Origin: Fulvivirga marina
GTDB taxonomy: Bacteria; Bacteroidota; Bacteroidia; Cytophagales; Cyclobacteriaceae
Direction of reading: 5' to 3'
Assembly: GCF_016775155.1 (NCBI RefSeq)
Contig: NZ_JAEUGD010000066.1
Span: forward strand, 1,073,202 to 1,137,201
Length of the DNA: 64,000 nucleotides
The position numbers and the translations under genes were made by a program. Shown piece after piece: positions 1 to 9,199 of this stretch. How positions within the stretch are numbered: the first letter of the stretch is position 1; the number at the start of each line of letters is the position of its first letter. Under the pieces are notes generated by a model. That model was not told the origin of the DNA, ran no database searches, and was given only the letters and a program-made list of their open reading frames with translations.

Positions 1-15
1 TAATTAGGAGGAAGC

Positions 16-915
16 ATGGCGAAAAAAGATTTGAAGAGAAGAAACGCATTGGGCAGAGGACTTGGCGCTTTATTAGAAGATTCCCCTGCAAAAGGTCAAT
101 CTGAGGAGCAAAAAGAATACCCTTCAGCGGGTTCAATGAACTCAATTCCTCTTGATGAAATTGAGGTAAACCCGTTTCAGCCAAGAACACACTTTGACCA
201 AGAGGCCCTGCAAGAGCTATCAGAATCCATTAAGATTCAAGGAATTATCCAGCCCATTACTGTAAGGAAACTATCCAAAAACAAGTATCAGCTTATATCA
301 GGAGAACGAAGGTTTCAGGCCTCAAAGCTAGCAGGACTGGAAATGATACCCGCCTATGTAAGAACTGCTGATGACCAGCAAATGCTGGAAATGGCGTTGA
401 TAGAAAATATTCAGAGGGAAAACTTAAACTCCATTGAAATCGCTTTGAGTTACCAAAGGTTACTCACCGAATGTGATCTAAAACAAGAAGAATTAGGCGA
501 CAGGGTTGGAAAGAACAGGACTACAGTTAATAACTACCTTCGATTACTAAAACTTCCACCAGACATTCAGGCTGCTCTTAGAGACAAAAAACTGTCTATG
601 GGACATGCTCGGGCTCTAGTCAACATTGAAAATATAGATACTCAACTAGATATTTTCAAAAAAGTAATAGAACATGATCTTTCTGTTCGAAAGGTAGAGG
701 AATTGGTACGCCTGGCCATGGCTCCTCGTAAAGAAGGAAAAGAAGAAAAAGCTGCCCCTGAAGGTGGCAAGGAAATTGCTAACCTACAGACAAAATTGGC
801 TTCCCATTTTGGCACGAGGGTACAGGTAAAGTCAAATGGCAAAAAAGGAGAAATTAAAATACCTTTTATTTCTGTTGAAGATCTCAACAGGATTCTTGAG
901 ATCCTGAATGTTTAA
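16..915 (+). CDS. parB: ParB-type chromosome partitioning protein
   Basis: This is the centromere-binding partner of ParA in chromosome segregation. It nucleates on parS sites and spreads by CTP-dependent clamping. The 299-residue product has the usual basic N-terminus with the LGRGLGALL motif (residues about 12-20), a ParB/Srx nuclease-like domain from about residue 44 (ISGERRFQASKLAG is the typical GERR CTP-binding motif), a KorB-type HTH near residues 150-190, and a C-terminal dimerisation segment. A strong AGGAGG ribosome-binding site lies 4-9 bases before the ATG, unusual in this window. The preceding gene, cut off by the window edge, is presumably parA. The next gene begins directly after the stop, so they form one operon. 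Confidence 0.96.
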   Translation: MAKKDLKRRNALGRGLGALLEDSPAKGQSEEQKEYPSAGSMNSIPLDEIEVNPFQPRTHFDQEALQELSESIKIQGIIQPITVRKLSKNKYQLISGERRFQASKLAGLEMIPAYVRTADDQQMLEMALIENIQRENLNSIEIALSYQRLLTECDLKQEELGDRVGKNRTTVNNYLRLLKLPPDIQAALRDKKLSMGHARALVNIENIDTQLDIFKKVIEHDLSVRKVEELVRLAMAPRKEGKEEKAAPEGGKEIANLQTKLASHFGTRVQVKSNGKKGEIKIPFISVEDLNRILEILNV

Positions 916-1524
916 ATGAAGAGTATTTACCTCATATTTGTAGCTGTTGCATTCAGCTACTCTCTGGCTATAGGGCAGATCACACCTCCGTCGGTAAATC
1001 CAGACACGGTAAAAAATACAGAGACAGAGGAAATCATTATAGAAAATAGTGCAAGTGTTGATGTAAAGGAGATTGAAACATATGCAGACCGATTTGTGCC
1101 CCGTAAGGCATCACTTTATGCAGCTATCCTTCCTGGTGCAGGTCAGGTCTATAACAAAAAGTACTGGAAGCTGCCTATCGTATATGGAGGGTTTGTAGCA
1201 CTCGGTTTTACTGTAGACTTCTATAACGATCGATATAAACTACTAAGAAAAGAACTCTTTAAAACACTTAACGAATCTGGTTACTCATCTCCCTATGGAA
1301 ATGAAAGCCAGTTACGCAACAACCTTGACAGTGAACGGAGAGACCGTGATTTCTACGTGATCATGATAGGTGTATTATATCTGCTTCAAATTGCTGATGC
1401 ACATATTGATGCTCACTTGAAAGAATTTGACTTGAACCCTAATTTACAAGTATCCCTTGAACCTGCGTTTAGCAACGAATCGTTTGGCTATAATGCTGGT
1501 CTTTCCTTAAAACTAAAATTCTAG
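916..1524 (+). CDS. DUF5683 domain-containing membrane protein
   Basis: A protein of 202 residues with an N-terminal signal peptide (about residues 1-20), a conserved segment around PRKASLYAAILPGAGQVYNKKYWK (residues 61-84) and two hydrophobic stretches. This matches the DUF5683 family of Bacteroidota, whose function is unknown. The start codon directly abuts the parB stop, and dapB follows after one base, so the gene sits in a tight parB-DUF5683-dapB operon. That arrangement recurs in this phylum (family knowledge). No catalytic residues can be pointed out. The family call is fairly secure; the role is not. Confidence 0.85.
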   Translation: MKSIYLIFVAVAFSYSLAIGQITPPSVNPDTVKNTETEEIIIENSASVDVKEIETYADRFVPRKASLYAAILPGAGQVYNKKYWKLPIVYGGFVALGFTVDFYNDRYKLLRKELFKTLNESGYSSPYGNESQLRNNLDSERRDRDFYVIMIGVLYLLQIADAHIDAHLKEFDLNPNLQVSLEPAFSNESFGYNAGLSLKLKF

Positions 1525-1525
1525 T

Positions 1526-2242
1526 ATGAATATACTACTACTCGGTTATGGCAAAATGGGCAGAGCCATAGAAGCTATTGCCACAGAACGCGGGCACAAC
1601 ATTGCTGGAAAAATCAATGAGAATAATCTAGATGATATTAAAAAATTCAGTAGTACAAATGCAGATGTTGCCATTGAATTTAGTCAGCCCGATGCCGCCT
1701 TTGATAATATCAAATATTGCCTTGAAAACGGAATACCTGTTTTAAGTGGTACCACCGGATGGTTGGATAAACTCCAGGATATTGAAAGCCTTTGTCAACA
1801 AGCTAATGGTACATTCTTTTATGCTTCCAATTACAGCATAGGTGTAAACCTATTTTTTAAGCTCAATGAACAGCTTGCCGAGCTAATGAAAAATTTTGGT
1901 GAGTATAATGTGGACATTGAAGAAATACACCATACTGAGAAAAAAGATTCTCCAAGTGGTACTGCCATCACTCTGGCCGAAGGCATTCTTAAACATGCCT
2001 CTTCTAAAAAACAGTGGATTAACAAGCCTTATGGTAGTAAAGAGGACCTTGTTATCAACTCAATAAGAGAAGATAAAGTCCCTGGTACGCATACTATCAA
2101 ATATGGTTCGGCCGTAGACGACATAGAAATAAAACATACTGCTCACTCCAGAGAAGGTTTTGCTAAAGGTGCTGTAATGGTAGCAGAGTGGCTAAAAGAC
2201 AAAAAAGGAGTTCTAAGTATGAACGACTTTCTTAAACTTTAA
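1526..2242 (+). CDS. dapB: 4-hydroxy-tetrahydrodipicolinate reductase
   Basis: This enzyme reduces 4-hydroxy-tetrahydrodipicolinate with NAD(P)H in the diaminopimelate/lysine pathway, feeding peptidoglycan and lysine synthesis in the cytoplasm. Visible motifs are the Rossmann loop GYGKMGRAIE (residues 7-16), SGTTGW (74-79), and the catalytic/substrate-binding segment EIHHTEKKDSPSGTA (133-147), with His135 and Lys139/140 as the expected general acid residues. At 238 residues it is close to the usual length of about 240-270. It lies one base after the DUF5683 gene and shares its operon. lepB follows after 74 bases and may be co-transcribed. Confidence 0.96.
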   Translation: MNILLLGYGKMGRAIEAIATERGHNIAGKINENNLDDIKKFSSTNADVAIEFSQPDAAFDNIKYCLENGIPVLSGTTGWLDKLQDIESLCQQANGTFFYASNYSIGVNLFFKLNEQLAELMKNFGEYNVDIEEIHHTEKKDSPSGTAITLAEGILKHASSKKQWINKPYGSKEDLVINSIREDKVPGTHTIKYGSAVDDIEIKHTAHSREGFAKGAVMVAEWLKDKKGVLSMNDFLKL

Positions 2243-2316
2243 ATAAAAAATACTTTTCGTTGTAAGCTTTGACTTCGAAGTAATACTAATCAACTAGTGT
2301 TTCAAACATAAAAAAA

Positions 2317-3465
2317 ATGAACTGGAAATTCTGGAAAAAGAAAAAAGACGAAAAACCTAAGTCGAAAACCAGAGAATGGGTAGATGCCATTGTTTTCGCA
2401 GTCATTGCGGCCACCATCATCAGGTGGTTATTAATGGAAGCATTTACTATTCCTACCCCTTCAATGGAAAAATCACTTTTAGTTGGTGATTTCCTATTTG
2501 TAAGTAAATTCCATTATGGTACCCGGACACCGGCCACACCTTTACAGGTACCATTGACTCACCAGAAAATATGGGGTACAAATATTCCATCATATGTGGA
2601 TTGGGTTCAGTTACCACAATACAGGCTTCCAGGCATTTCTGAAGTTAAAAGAAATGACGTAGTGGTATTTAATGTGCCAGGTATAGAAGAAAACAACTTT
2701 GAAGAGCCCAACAGGAATAAGTGGATTGATTACCCGGTTGACTTAAAGACCAATTACATTAAAAGGTGTGTAGGTATGCCAGGTGATATCCTGAAAATAG
2801 TTGATCGGCAGATTGAAATCAACGGGAAACCTCTGGATAACCCTGAAAAAATGCAATTTTCATATGTTGTTCTGTCTGAAACAAAATTAAGTGAAAGAGT
2901 GCTTGAAAATCTAAGCATATCAAAACCGGAGGCTATTGATATTAGAGAAAGTGGGGTTTATCAACTCTTTTATTTAACGGATGAAGAAGTTGCTCGCCTT
3001 AAAGAACAATCATTTATTAAGGAGATCAAACCATACAAAACCTATGAAGAAGGAGAATGGGAACCTAGAATTTTCCCTAACGACAAAGAACTCTTCCCTT
3101 GGAATGCCGACTGGTATGGACCTCTGGAAATACCCAAAGAAGGACAAACGATAACTATCGATAAAAAGTCTTTGCTCACTTATGGTAAAATCATTACCCT
3201 TTACGACCATAATGATGACGCAAAAATTGTAGACAATAAGCTTCTGATAAATGGTAAAGAAGTGAATGAATACACTTTCAATCAGAACTATTACTTCATG
3301 ATGGGTGACAATCGCCACAACTCTTTGGATTCAAGGTACTGGGGCTTTGTCCCAGAAGATCACATTGTCGGTAAGGGATTCTTTATCTGGCTATCTCTTG
3401 ACCCTCAAGAAGGTCTGTTTGGTGGAAAAATACGCTGGAGAAGATTTTTCAACCTTATAGAGTAA
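2317..3465 (+). CDS. lepB: Signal peptidase I
   Basis: This is the inner-membrane serine protease that removes signal peptides from exported proteins. A transmembrane segment at about residues 24-42 is followed by the catalytic Ser49 in PTPSMEKSL. The catalytic Lys149 lies in TNYIKRCVGMPGD, and the box-E motif MMGDNRHNSLDSRYWGFVP is near residue 327. At 382 residues it is longer than E. coli LepB because of an insert of about 120 residues between boxes D and E, which is usual in Bacteroidota. The ATG follows an A-rich leader. A strong hairpin directly after the stop ends the parB-to-lepB gene run. Confidence 0.95.
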   Translation: MNWKFWKKKKDEKPKSKTREWVDAIVFAVIAATIIRWLLMEAFTIPTPSMEKSLLVGDFLFVSKFHYGTRTPATPLQVPLTHQKIWGTNIPSYVDWVQLPQYRLPGISEVKRNDVVVFNVPGIEENNFEEPNRNKWIDYPVDLKTNYIKRCVGMPGDILKIVDRQIEINGKPLDNPEKMQFSYVVLSETKLSERVLENLSISKPEAIDIRESGVYQLFYLTDEEVARLKEQSFIKEIKPYKTYEEGEWEPRIFPNDKELFPWNADWYGPLEIPKEGQTITIDKKSLLTYGKIITLYDHNDDAKIVDNKLLINGKEVNEYTFNQNYYFMMGDNRHNSLDSRYWGFVPEDHIVGKGFFIWLSLDPQEGLFGGKIRWRRFFNLIE

Positions 3466-3475
3466 GAACATTATT

Positions 3476-3513
3476 AAATATGATTTGGGACAGTGTTGTT
3501 CCAAATCATATTT
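3476..3513. terminator. Bidirectional terminator between lepB and ung
   Basis: A perfect 13-bp inverted repeat (3476-3488 AAATATGATTTGG with 3501-3513 CCAAATCATATTT) encloses a 12-base loop. It lies between the stop codons of the convergent genes lepB and ung, so it can serve both strands. The A/T-rich ends of the arms supply the U-tract in each direction. Confidence 0.8.
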
Positions 3514-3525
3514 AACTCCCCCCTA

Positions 3526-4188
3526 TCACCAATTTATTTCCGATTTACCAATCTTCTTCAAGTACTCGTTGGTCTTACTAAAGTGCTTATTGCCAAAGAA
3601 TCCCCGATCCGCAGCAAAGGGGGACGGGTGTGCGGACTTGAGTACATAATGTTTCTTTTCATCGATAACAGCTCCTTTCTTTTGTGCATATGCACCCCAC
3701 AAAAGAAAAACCAGACCTTCCTTTTCGTTAGAAAGTTTTTGAATAACTGCATCAGTAAATGCCTCCCACCCTTTATTCTGGTGAGAACCAGCCGTATTCG
3801 CCCTAACAGTCAATGTAGCATTAAGAAGTAAAACCCCCTGATCAGCCCACTTTTCTAAGTTTCCTGATTCAGGTATTTCTTTGCCAAGGTCACTCTTAAT
3901 TTCTTTAAAAATATTGAGTAATGACGGAGGCTTTCTAACACCATCTCTCACCGAAAAACAAAGGCCATTGGCCTGCCCAGGCCCATGATATGGGTCTTGC
4001 CCTATTATAACCACCTTTACATCGTCAAAATCACAATGCTCAAATGCATTAAATATTTCCTTCCCAGGAGGATAAACCGTATGGCTTTTATATTCACTTT
4101 TTACAAAATCTACCAAATTGTGGAAATAAGGCTTAGTAAACTCATTTTCAAGGTATTGTTTCCAGGAAGAAGCTATTTTTACATCCAT
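3526..4188 (-). CDS. ung: Uracil-DNA glycosylase, family 1
   Basis: This enzyme excises uracil from DNA to start base-excision repair. The 220-residue product shows the water-activating motif GQDPYHGPGQANGL (residues 63-76, with Asp65 as catalytic base and His68) and the DNA-intercalation loop HPSPFAADRGFFG near residue 187, with the catalytic His first in the motif. The length matches the family (about 220-230). The gene is convergent with lepB and shares the hairpin at 3476-3513. No operon partner is seen on this strand. Confidence 0.96.
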   Translation of the reverse strand: MDVKIASSWKQYLENEFTKPYFHNLVDFVKSEYKSHTVYPPGKEIFNAFEHCDFDDVKVVIIGQDPYHGPGQANGLCFSVRDGVRKPPSLLNIFKEIKSDLGKEIPESGNLEKWADQGVLLLNATLTVRANTAGSHQNKGWEAFTDAVIQKLSNEKEGLVFLLWGAYAQKKGAVIDEKKHYVLKSAHPSPFAADRGFFGNKHFSKTNEYLKKIGKSEINW

Positions 4189-4370
4189 ATTTTTTCAGTA
4201 ACTTTTATTTGAGATTTAAATTTAAAACTTCTTATATTTCATATCCGTTTTTATAAAGGGAAATGAGGATAAACTTTTAAATAAGTTATAGATATGCACA
4301 GTACGGAAGAAAATTCACTTAAAATTTCATACAGCAATAGGCAATCTATTTTTCTCACTACAATAATTAA

Positions 4371-4763
4371 ATGACTATGGTAACTGAAATAACTAAAGGC
4401 ATCAAGGTAACTGTGGAAACAGAATATCAGCCGGCCTATTCAAGCCCGAGTCAGTATCATTATGTATTTACCTATAAGGTTACCATTGAAAATCAAAGTG
4501 AAAACACCATACAATTACTAAGACGACATTGGCACATACATGATGCAGGCTTTATTTCAAGAGAAGTGGAAGGTGAAGGTGTTGTAGGTCAACAGCCAAT
4601 ATTAGAACCGAGCCAATACCATCAATATGTCTCCGGATGCAACCTAAAATCAGGACTCGGCAAAATGCATGGCACCTATCTTATGGAAAGAATCGTTGAT
4701 GGTCATAGGTTTGAAGTGACTATCCCTGAATTTAACATGGTAGCCCCATTCAAATTAAACTAA
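4371..4763 (+). CDS. apaG: ApaG family protein
   Basis: A protein of 130 residues and ApaG type, a fibronectin-III-like beta-sandwich. Typical segments are VTIENQSENTIQLLRRHWHI (about residues 37-56), EGEGVVGQQPILEP (64-77) and SGCNLKSGLGKMHGTY (86-101). In proteobacteria the family is linked to cobalt/magnesium resistance and Ap4A metabolism, but its biochemistry is unsettled. ATG codons at 4371 and 4377 are both possible starts; the first is given. A methyltransferase begins one base after the stop, suggesting co-transcription. Confidence 0.9.
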   Translation: MTMVTEITKGIKVTVETEYQPAYSSPSQYHYVFTYKVTIENQSENTIQLLRRHWHIHDAGFISREVEGEGVVGQQPILEPSQYHQYVSGCNLKSGLGKMHGTYLMERIVDGHRFEVTIPEFNMVAPFKLN

Positions 4764-4764
4764 A

Positions 4765-5550
4765 TTGTCAAAACTACACCAGCTTGCCAGCTACTTTAGG
4801 TATTGGTTAAATGCAGTAGATAAACACTCTTTGCAAGCTCCTTTCATTTATGAGTTGTATACCTCAGTTATCAAACCTAATATTCATAATGATCATTTCA
4901 AGGAGATTGAAAGCATACGAGATCAGTATAAAACAAGTGATCAGCGTATTCCTATAATTGACTTTGGTGCAGGCTCCAAAGTCTCCAATAATCATATAAG
5001 ACAGGTCAAAGATATTGCATCTACAGGCCTTACAAAAAAAAAATACTCTGAAGTATTATACCGGTTATGCAACTTTTCAGAGGCTAAAAATATCCTGGAA
5101 CTTGGCACTTCATTGGGCGTAAATACTTTGTATTTAGCCATGAGTTCGACTGAAAGCAGGGTTACAACTTTTGAAGGCTCTCCTGCCCTATGCGATGTAG
5201 CCAGGGATACATTCAGACAGTTTGGAGCAAACAATATAAATATTATAGAGGGTAATATAGATGACAACCTACAACCGTTTGTAGATAGCTCCTCGCCCAT
5301 AGATATCGCCTTCATAGATGCCAATCACCGCTACAAGCCAACATTATCCTACTTCAACACCATTCGTCAAAAAGCCCATGACCAGTCATGTTTCATCTTT
5401 GATGATATTCACTGGTCTAAAGAAATGGAAAAAGCTTGGCGTGAGATCCGTACACACTACAGTGTAAGTCTAAGCATAGACCTTTATCAAATGGGATTGG
5501 TTTTTTTTACTCCTGATTTAAGAAAACAACATTACATGCTGCAGTTTTAA
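4765..5550 (+). CDS. Class I SAM-dependent methyltransferase
   Basis: The 261-residue protein carries a Rossmann methyltransferase domain in its C-terminal two thirds. Motif I is NILELGTSLGVNTLYLAMSS (about residues 109-128), followed by an acidic motif II (VTTFEGSP) and the post-motif IDIAFIDANHRYKPTL typical of the O-methyltransferase family 3/24 group. It uses a TTG start one base after the apaG stop; no ATG offers a better start before motif I. The substrate is unknown. In Bacteroidota such enzymes often modify small phenolic or catechol-like molecules, but nothing here identifies one. Confidence 0.85.
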   Translation: MSKLHQLASYFRYWLNAVDKHSLQAPFIYELYTSVIKPNIHNDHFKEIESIRDQYKTSDQRIPIIDFGAGSKVSNNHIRQVKDIASTGLTKKKYSEVLYRLCNFSEAKNILELGTSLGVNTLYLAMSSTESRVTTFEGSPALCDVARDTFRQFGANNINIIEGNIDDNLQPFVDSSSPIDIAFIDANHRYKPTLSYFNTIRQKAHDQSCFIFDDIHWSKEMEKAWREIRTHYSVSLSIDLYQMGLVFFTPDLRKQHYMLQF

Positions 5551-6403
5551 GTTCTTCTCTGGCAGATCAGCCATGGACGAGGATATAGTATTTTTTAAGT
5601 TTGATAATGGTTTGCTCAACCAGATTACTAATAATAATTTTCAGTCTTTCACCCCAATATGATGACATTCAATGGTTAATGAAAAACTCCACCGATCTCA
5701 GCAAACACACACTCAAAGACTTATCATTAGATCATTTCATTAGCAAAATAAGGCATGTATAAAACACACTGACTGATTCTATCATTAATTAATAAAGCCT
5801 TTAAGAAATATCCTACTTCTGTATATCTGTTTGAAGAGAAAGGTATAAGTATATAAAAAGTGGAATAGTAGAGACATGGATAGTGCAATTGTGCCGCTAT
5901 TATATTTCACAAACTAATCAACCAGTGATATTGTCAAATGTTTTGTGAAATAAGTATTCTTATAAGGGGTTCCCATATCACTCTTCAGAATTATGAGTAG
6001 AAAAAATAACTACTTTTAAGTTTTTACTCAGCATTATCTCCATAGGGTCTGAAGACTATCTGTTTTTTAGGCGTATTTAATCCAAAAGTACTATTGATAA
6101 CAGGTCAGCATTATCTCTTAGCCTGGTAATCAGCTCCTCCCAGTCAGATACGAATCGAAGGATATGTTATCCTAACTTAAAGTGCCCCTCTCAAAAGTCT
6201 ATCACAAGAATAATCCTCCGCAATAATTATTGAAGTTATTTTTAGCATATGTTTTTATTCAATTAGTATTTGTCTAACTTTTGAAAGCTTAGCGATGATT
6301 TACCCACTTTTTAGGCTAAGATACAAGTCCACGTGAATGTATCCAGTACGCTACAATATCACAAGACTAATATCAGGATGTTTTATAAGTTTAATTATAA
6401 ATA
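5551..6403. other. Gene-poor intergenic region
   Basis: About 850 bases without a recognisable gene on either strand. The longest plus-strand reading frame noted starts at 5573 and has 29 codons with no recognisable features. No tRNA, insertion sequence end or terminator was seen. The only clear structure is the dyad at 5903-5952. The region is AT-rich and lies upstream of an XRE/S24 repressor, so it could be decayed mobile DNA, but no homology supports that. Confidence 0.5.
5903..5952. repeat. 11-bp perfect inverted repeat
   Basis: TATTTCACAAA at 5903-5913 is matched by TTTGTGAAATA at 5942-5952, separated by 28 bases. It has no U-tract to make it a terminator and is about 450 bases upstream of the XRE/S24 repressor gene. 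It could be an operator pair or a remnant end repeat; its role is unknown. Confidence 0.5.
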
Positions 6404-7195
6404 ATGAAGAAAGGAACAAAATTTGAACCCAAAAGGATAACTATGTTAAGAGAATTACTACAGTTGTCTCAGGTAAAATTTGCAGAAAAAATAAGAATTT
6501 CTCAAGGAGCCCTTTCTCAGATAGAAAGTGGTAAATCTCAAATATCATTGGATACTTTGCGTAATTTAAGTAATGAACTTAATGTAAACTGTAACTGGGT
6601 AGTTAATGGTGTTGGTGAAATCTTTTATGACGACACAAAACAACCCGACACGACTGATAAACAAAAAGTTTTCATTGATGTAAAAAAGGCCAATGACCTT
6701 TCACTCATCCCTTTGGTGCAAGAGGAAGCCCACGCTGGATATATTGATGGGTTTGAAAGCCCCGAATACATCAAAACGCTAAAAGTTTACCAAATACCAG
6801 GGTTTGAAAATGGAAGTTACCGACTATTCGAAATTGATGGGGAGAGTATGATACCCACAATTTACCCGCGAGAGATAGTTATTTGTGAATTTATTGAGGA
6901 TAAGGAATTGGTAGAAAATGGCACTTTATGTGTAGTAATTACAAAGGATGGGATAGTCGCGAAAAGAATTCACTACTATGAAAACGACAAAAAACTTCTA
7001 ATCCTTAAAAGTGACAATAGCCATTTTAAAACATATAGTCTAGAGAGTAATAAAATACTAGAGCTATGGAAAATCAAAGGAAAAATTACGTCAGTTTTTA
7101 TTGAATCGGGATTGGTTGATGCCAAAAGAATGGAAAAGCTTGAAAATGATCTTGAAATGCTAAAAAAAGAAGTAAGAATGCTTTCTGACAGGTAA
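6404..7195 (+). CDS. XRE-family repressor with S24/LexA-type peptidase domain
   Basis: A transcriptional repressor of the phage CI/LexA-like type. Residues about 10-70 form an HTH_3 domain (MLRELLQLSQVKFAEKIRIS, then QGALSQIESGKSQIS). A candidate Ala111-Gly112 self-cleavage site lies in EEAHAGYIDG. The S24 domain has Ser148 in DGESMIPT and Lys187 in DGIVAKRI, the expected Ser/Lys dyad. Residues about 235-263 form a coiled coil (LENDLEMLKKEVRML), an addition to the usual fold. The protein could respond to DNA damage through RecA, as in relatives. It stands alone beside a gene-poor stretch, so it could be either a cellular regulator or the survivor of a lost prophage. Confidence 0.9.
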   Translation: MKKGTKFEPKRITMLRELLQLSQVKFAEKIRISQGALSQIESGKSQISLDTLRNLSNELNVNCNWVVNGVGEIFYDDTKQPDTTDKQKVFIDVKKANDLSLIPLVQEEAHAGYIDGFESPEYIKTLKVYQIPGFENGSYRLFEIDGESMIPTIYPREIVICEFIEDKELVENGTLCVVITKDGIVAKRIHYYENDKKLLILKSDNSHFKTYSLESNKILELWKIKGKITSVFIESGLVDAKRMEKLENDLEMLKKEVRMLSDR

Positions 7196-7247
7196 GCACA
7201 AATACAGTGTTTGGCTAAAATGCCTCCAATGAGACCGAATAAAAAAA

Positions 7248-7706
7248 CTACTTATTCGAAAAATACTGAGCAACTTGCCTCACTACGTAATTAATTATAA
7301 TAACCAAAAAGGTAACCCCTACAGCAAGTACATACTGCTTTAACGCTGTACCAGCACCAATCCCACAACTGAATAATAGAGTAGCCGCAGTTGTAAGTCC
7401 TATAACACGCTCTTTATGCTCTGCTTTGATAATAGTGCCTGCACCAATGAAACTCACTCCTACTACTATAGCTTGCAATACCCTAATAGGATCGGCTCTG
7501 ATAATTTCGGATGGAATATGCTCATTAATAAATTTGATTAATGGCACTACAATAGATACGATCAAGCAAGTGGCCCCTCCAACAATCATGTTAGTTCGCA
7601 TGCCAGCCGGTTTATGAGCACTCTCCCTTTCAAATCCGACAACAGCGGTTAATACAGTAGCGATTAAAACATCTAATAAAATATACAGATCGTCCCTGAA
7701 CTCCAT
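7248..7706 (-). CDS. MgtC/SapB family membrane protein
   Basis: A 152-residue inner-membrane protein with about four hydrophobic segments and the MgtC signature VVGFERESAHKPAGMRTNMIVG (starting near residue 22) followed by a GAGTIIK segment near residue 94. MgtC proteins modulate F-type ATP synthase and magnesium homeostasis in Salmonella. This copy lacks the C-terminal cytoplasmic ACT-like domain of Salmonella MgtC and so resembles the shorter SapB-like subgroup. It is convergent with the XRE repressor and is not obviously in an operon. Confidence 0.88.
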   Translation of the reverse strand: MEFRDDLYILLDVLIATVLTAVVGFERESAHKPAGMRTNMIVGGATCLIVSIVVPLIKFINEHIPSEIIRADPIRVLQAIVVGVSFIGAGTIIKAEHKERVIGLTTAATLLFSCGIGAGTALKQYVLAVGVTFLVIIINYVVRQVAQYFSNK

Positions 7707-7793
7707 AAATTATACATTATAAGTATGAATGGGCCATACATTAACCCTCAATAGCACTCAGTCTTAATAAGAACAAGTTAAGCACCTTATTTA

Positions 7794-9161
7794 TCATTTA
7801 ATATAGACTGTTTTAATATTGACAAATTCTCTGATACCAAAAATGCCAAGTTCACGACCATAGCCACTCTCCTTAATGCCTCCAAAGGGCAAACGTGGAT
7901 CAGACTTAACGAAGGAATTAACAAAACAACTACCCGCTTCCAGCTCTTTTGCTGCAATTTGCTCTCCTTTATGCTTATCACGGGTGAAAATTGCAGCTCC
8001 TAATCCAAAACTTGTGTCATTAGCTATCCTTATAGCATCTTGCTCGTCTTGTGCTTCAATGATGGCTGCAACCGGGCCAAACAATTCTTCATCGTATGCA
8101 GGAGTACCTGACCTTACATCCGTTAATACTGTAGCAGAGTAATAAGCTCCCTGCATATCAGGTACCTCTCCGCCCAAAAGGCACTTTGCACCTAAGTTAA
8201 TACTTTGCTGAACCTGTTTGTGTAACTCATCTCTAAGGTCCTCTCTTGCCATCGGCCCCAAATCTGTCATATCGTTTGCTGGATCTCCTAACACTTTAGA
8301 TCTCATCTGCTCAACCATCATTCTTTCGAACTGTGCCTTCAGCTCTTTTACTACAATAAATCGCTTGGCAGCAATACAGCTTTGGCCTGCATTTATTAAT
8401 CTGCTGGTAACACAAGTTTCTACAGTTGCCTCCAGATCAGCATCTTTTAAAATCACATAAGGATCACTGCCTCCAAGCTCCAGTACAGTCTTCTTTAGCA
8501 TTTCTCCTGCCCTGGAGGCTACTGCCTTGCCTGCCGGAGTACTTCCCGTTAGCGTAACTGCCCTTATTTTTTCATGTCCGATAATATCATTGACCTTATC
8601 TGATCCTATCAACAGGGTAGTAAACAGGTTTTCAGGGAAACCAGCCCTTCTAAATATTTCTTCGATTGCATTGGCACACCCTGGTACATTAGAGGCATGC
8701 TTGAGCACTCCGGCATTACCAGCCATCAATGTTGGAGCAGCGAAACGTAGTACCTGCCAGAACGGAAAATTCCAAGGCATTACTGCAAGTACAACTCCAA
8801 TAGGCTGATATGAAACATAACTTTTAGAAGCATCCGTTTCAACGACCTTAGCTTCAAGAAACTTCTCAGCGTTATTGGCATAATATTCACATACCCAAGC
8901 GCACTTTTCTGCTTCTGCTATGCCCGACTTAGTCACCTTACCCATTTCCTCAGTCATAAGCTTTGCCCACTTGTTCTTTTCATCCTTTAATATTCGAGCC
9001 GCATTGTGCATGCATTCCGCACGTTCTTTAAAGGTGGTGCTTCTCCATCGCTTCCATGCCTCATTCGTTTTATCTACGGCTTTTAACGCTTCATCGGTTG
9101 ACATTTCGTTGTAGTTTCTGATCTTCTTGCCTGTTGCCGGATTAATTACTTCACTACTCAT
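7794..9161 (-). CDS. NAD(P)-dependent succinate-semialdehyde dehydrogenase-like aldehyde dehydrogenase
   Basis: This protein oxidises an aldehyde, probably succinate semialdehyde, to its acid. It has 455 residues with the ALDH landmarks PWNFPFW (129-135), TGSTPAGKAVA (205-215), the general base Glu228 in LELGGSDP and the nucleophile Cys262 in NAGQSCIAAKR. The GQSCIAAKR form and the length near 455-460 resemble the Sad/YneI type of succinate-semialdehyde dehydrogenase rather than the longer GabD. No gab operon partner is present, so the substrate is inferred. The gene is followed downstream by the mgtC-like gene with about 90 bases between. Confidence 0.9.
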   Translation of the reverse strand: MSSEVINPATGKKIRNYNEMSTDEALKAVDKTNEAWKRWRSTTFKERAECMHNAARILKDEKNKWAKLMTEEMGKVTKSGIAEAEKCAWVCEYYANNAEKFLEAKVVETDASKSYVSYQPIGVVLAVMPWNFPFWQVLRFAAPTLMAGNAGVLKHASNVPGCANAIEEIFRRAGFPENLFTTLLIGSDKVNDIIGHEKIRAVTLTGSTPAGKAVASRAGEMLKKTVLELGGSDPYVILKDADLEATVETCVTSRLINAGQSCIAAKRFIVVKELKAQFERMMVEQMRSKVLGDPANDMTDLGPMAREDLRDELHKQVQQSINLGAKCLLGGEVPDMQGAYYSATVLTDVRSGTPAYDEELFGPVAAIIEAQDEQDAIRIANDTSFGLGAAIFTRDKHKGEQIAAKELEAGSCFVNSFVKSDPRLPFGGIKESGYGRELGIFGIREFVNIKTVYIK

Positions 9162-9199
9162 TTTTCTTTTATTATTTCTTTAACAAATAGTCTTAAAAT

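Noticed and set aside
3493..3831. Plus-strand frame of 112 codons opposite ung
   Set aside because: It lies antisense to ung, which has all family motifs; the shadow frame has no recognisable content.
5573..5662. 29-codon frame in the gene-poor region
   Set aside because: No leader signal, no recognisable motif, and short frames are expected by chance in this AT-rich DNA.
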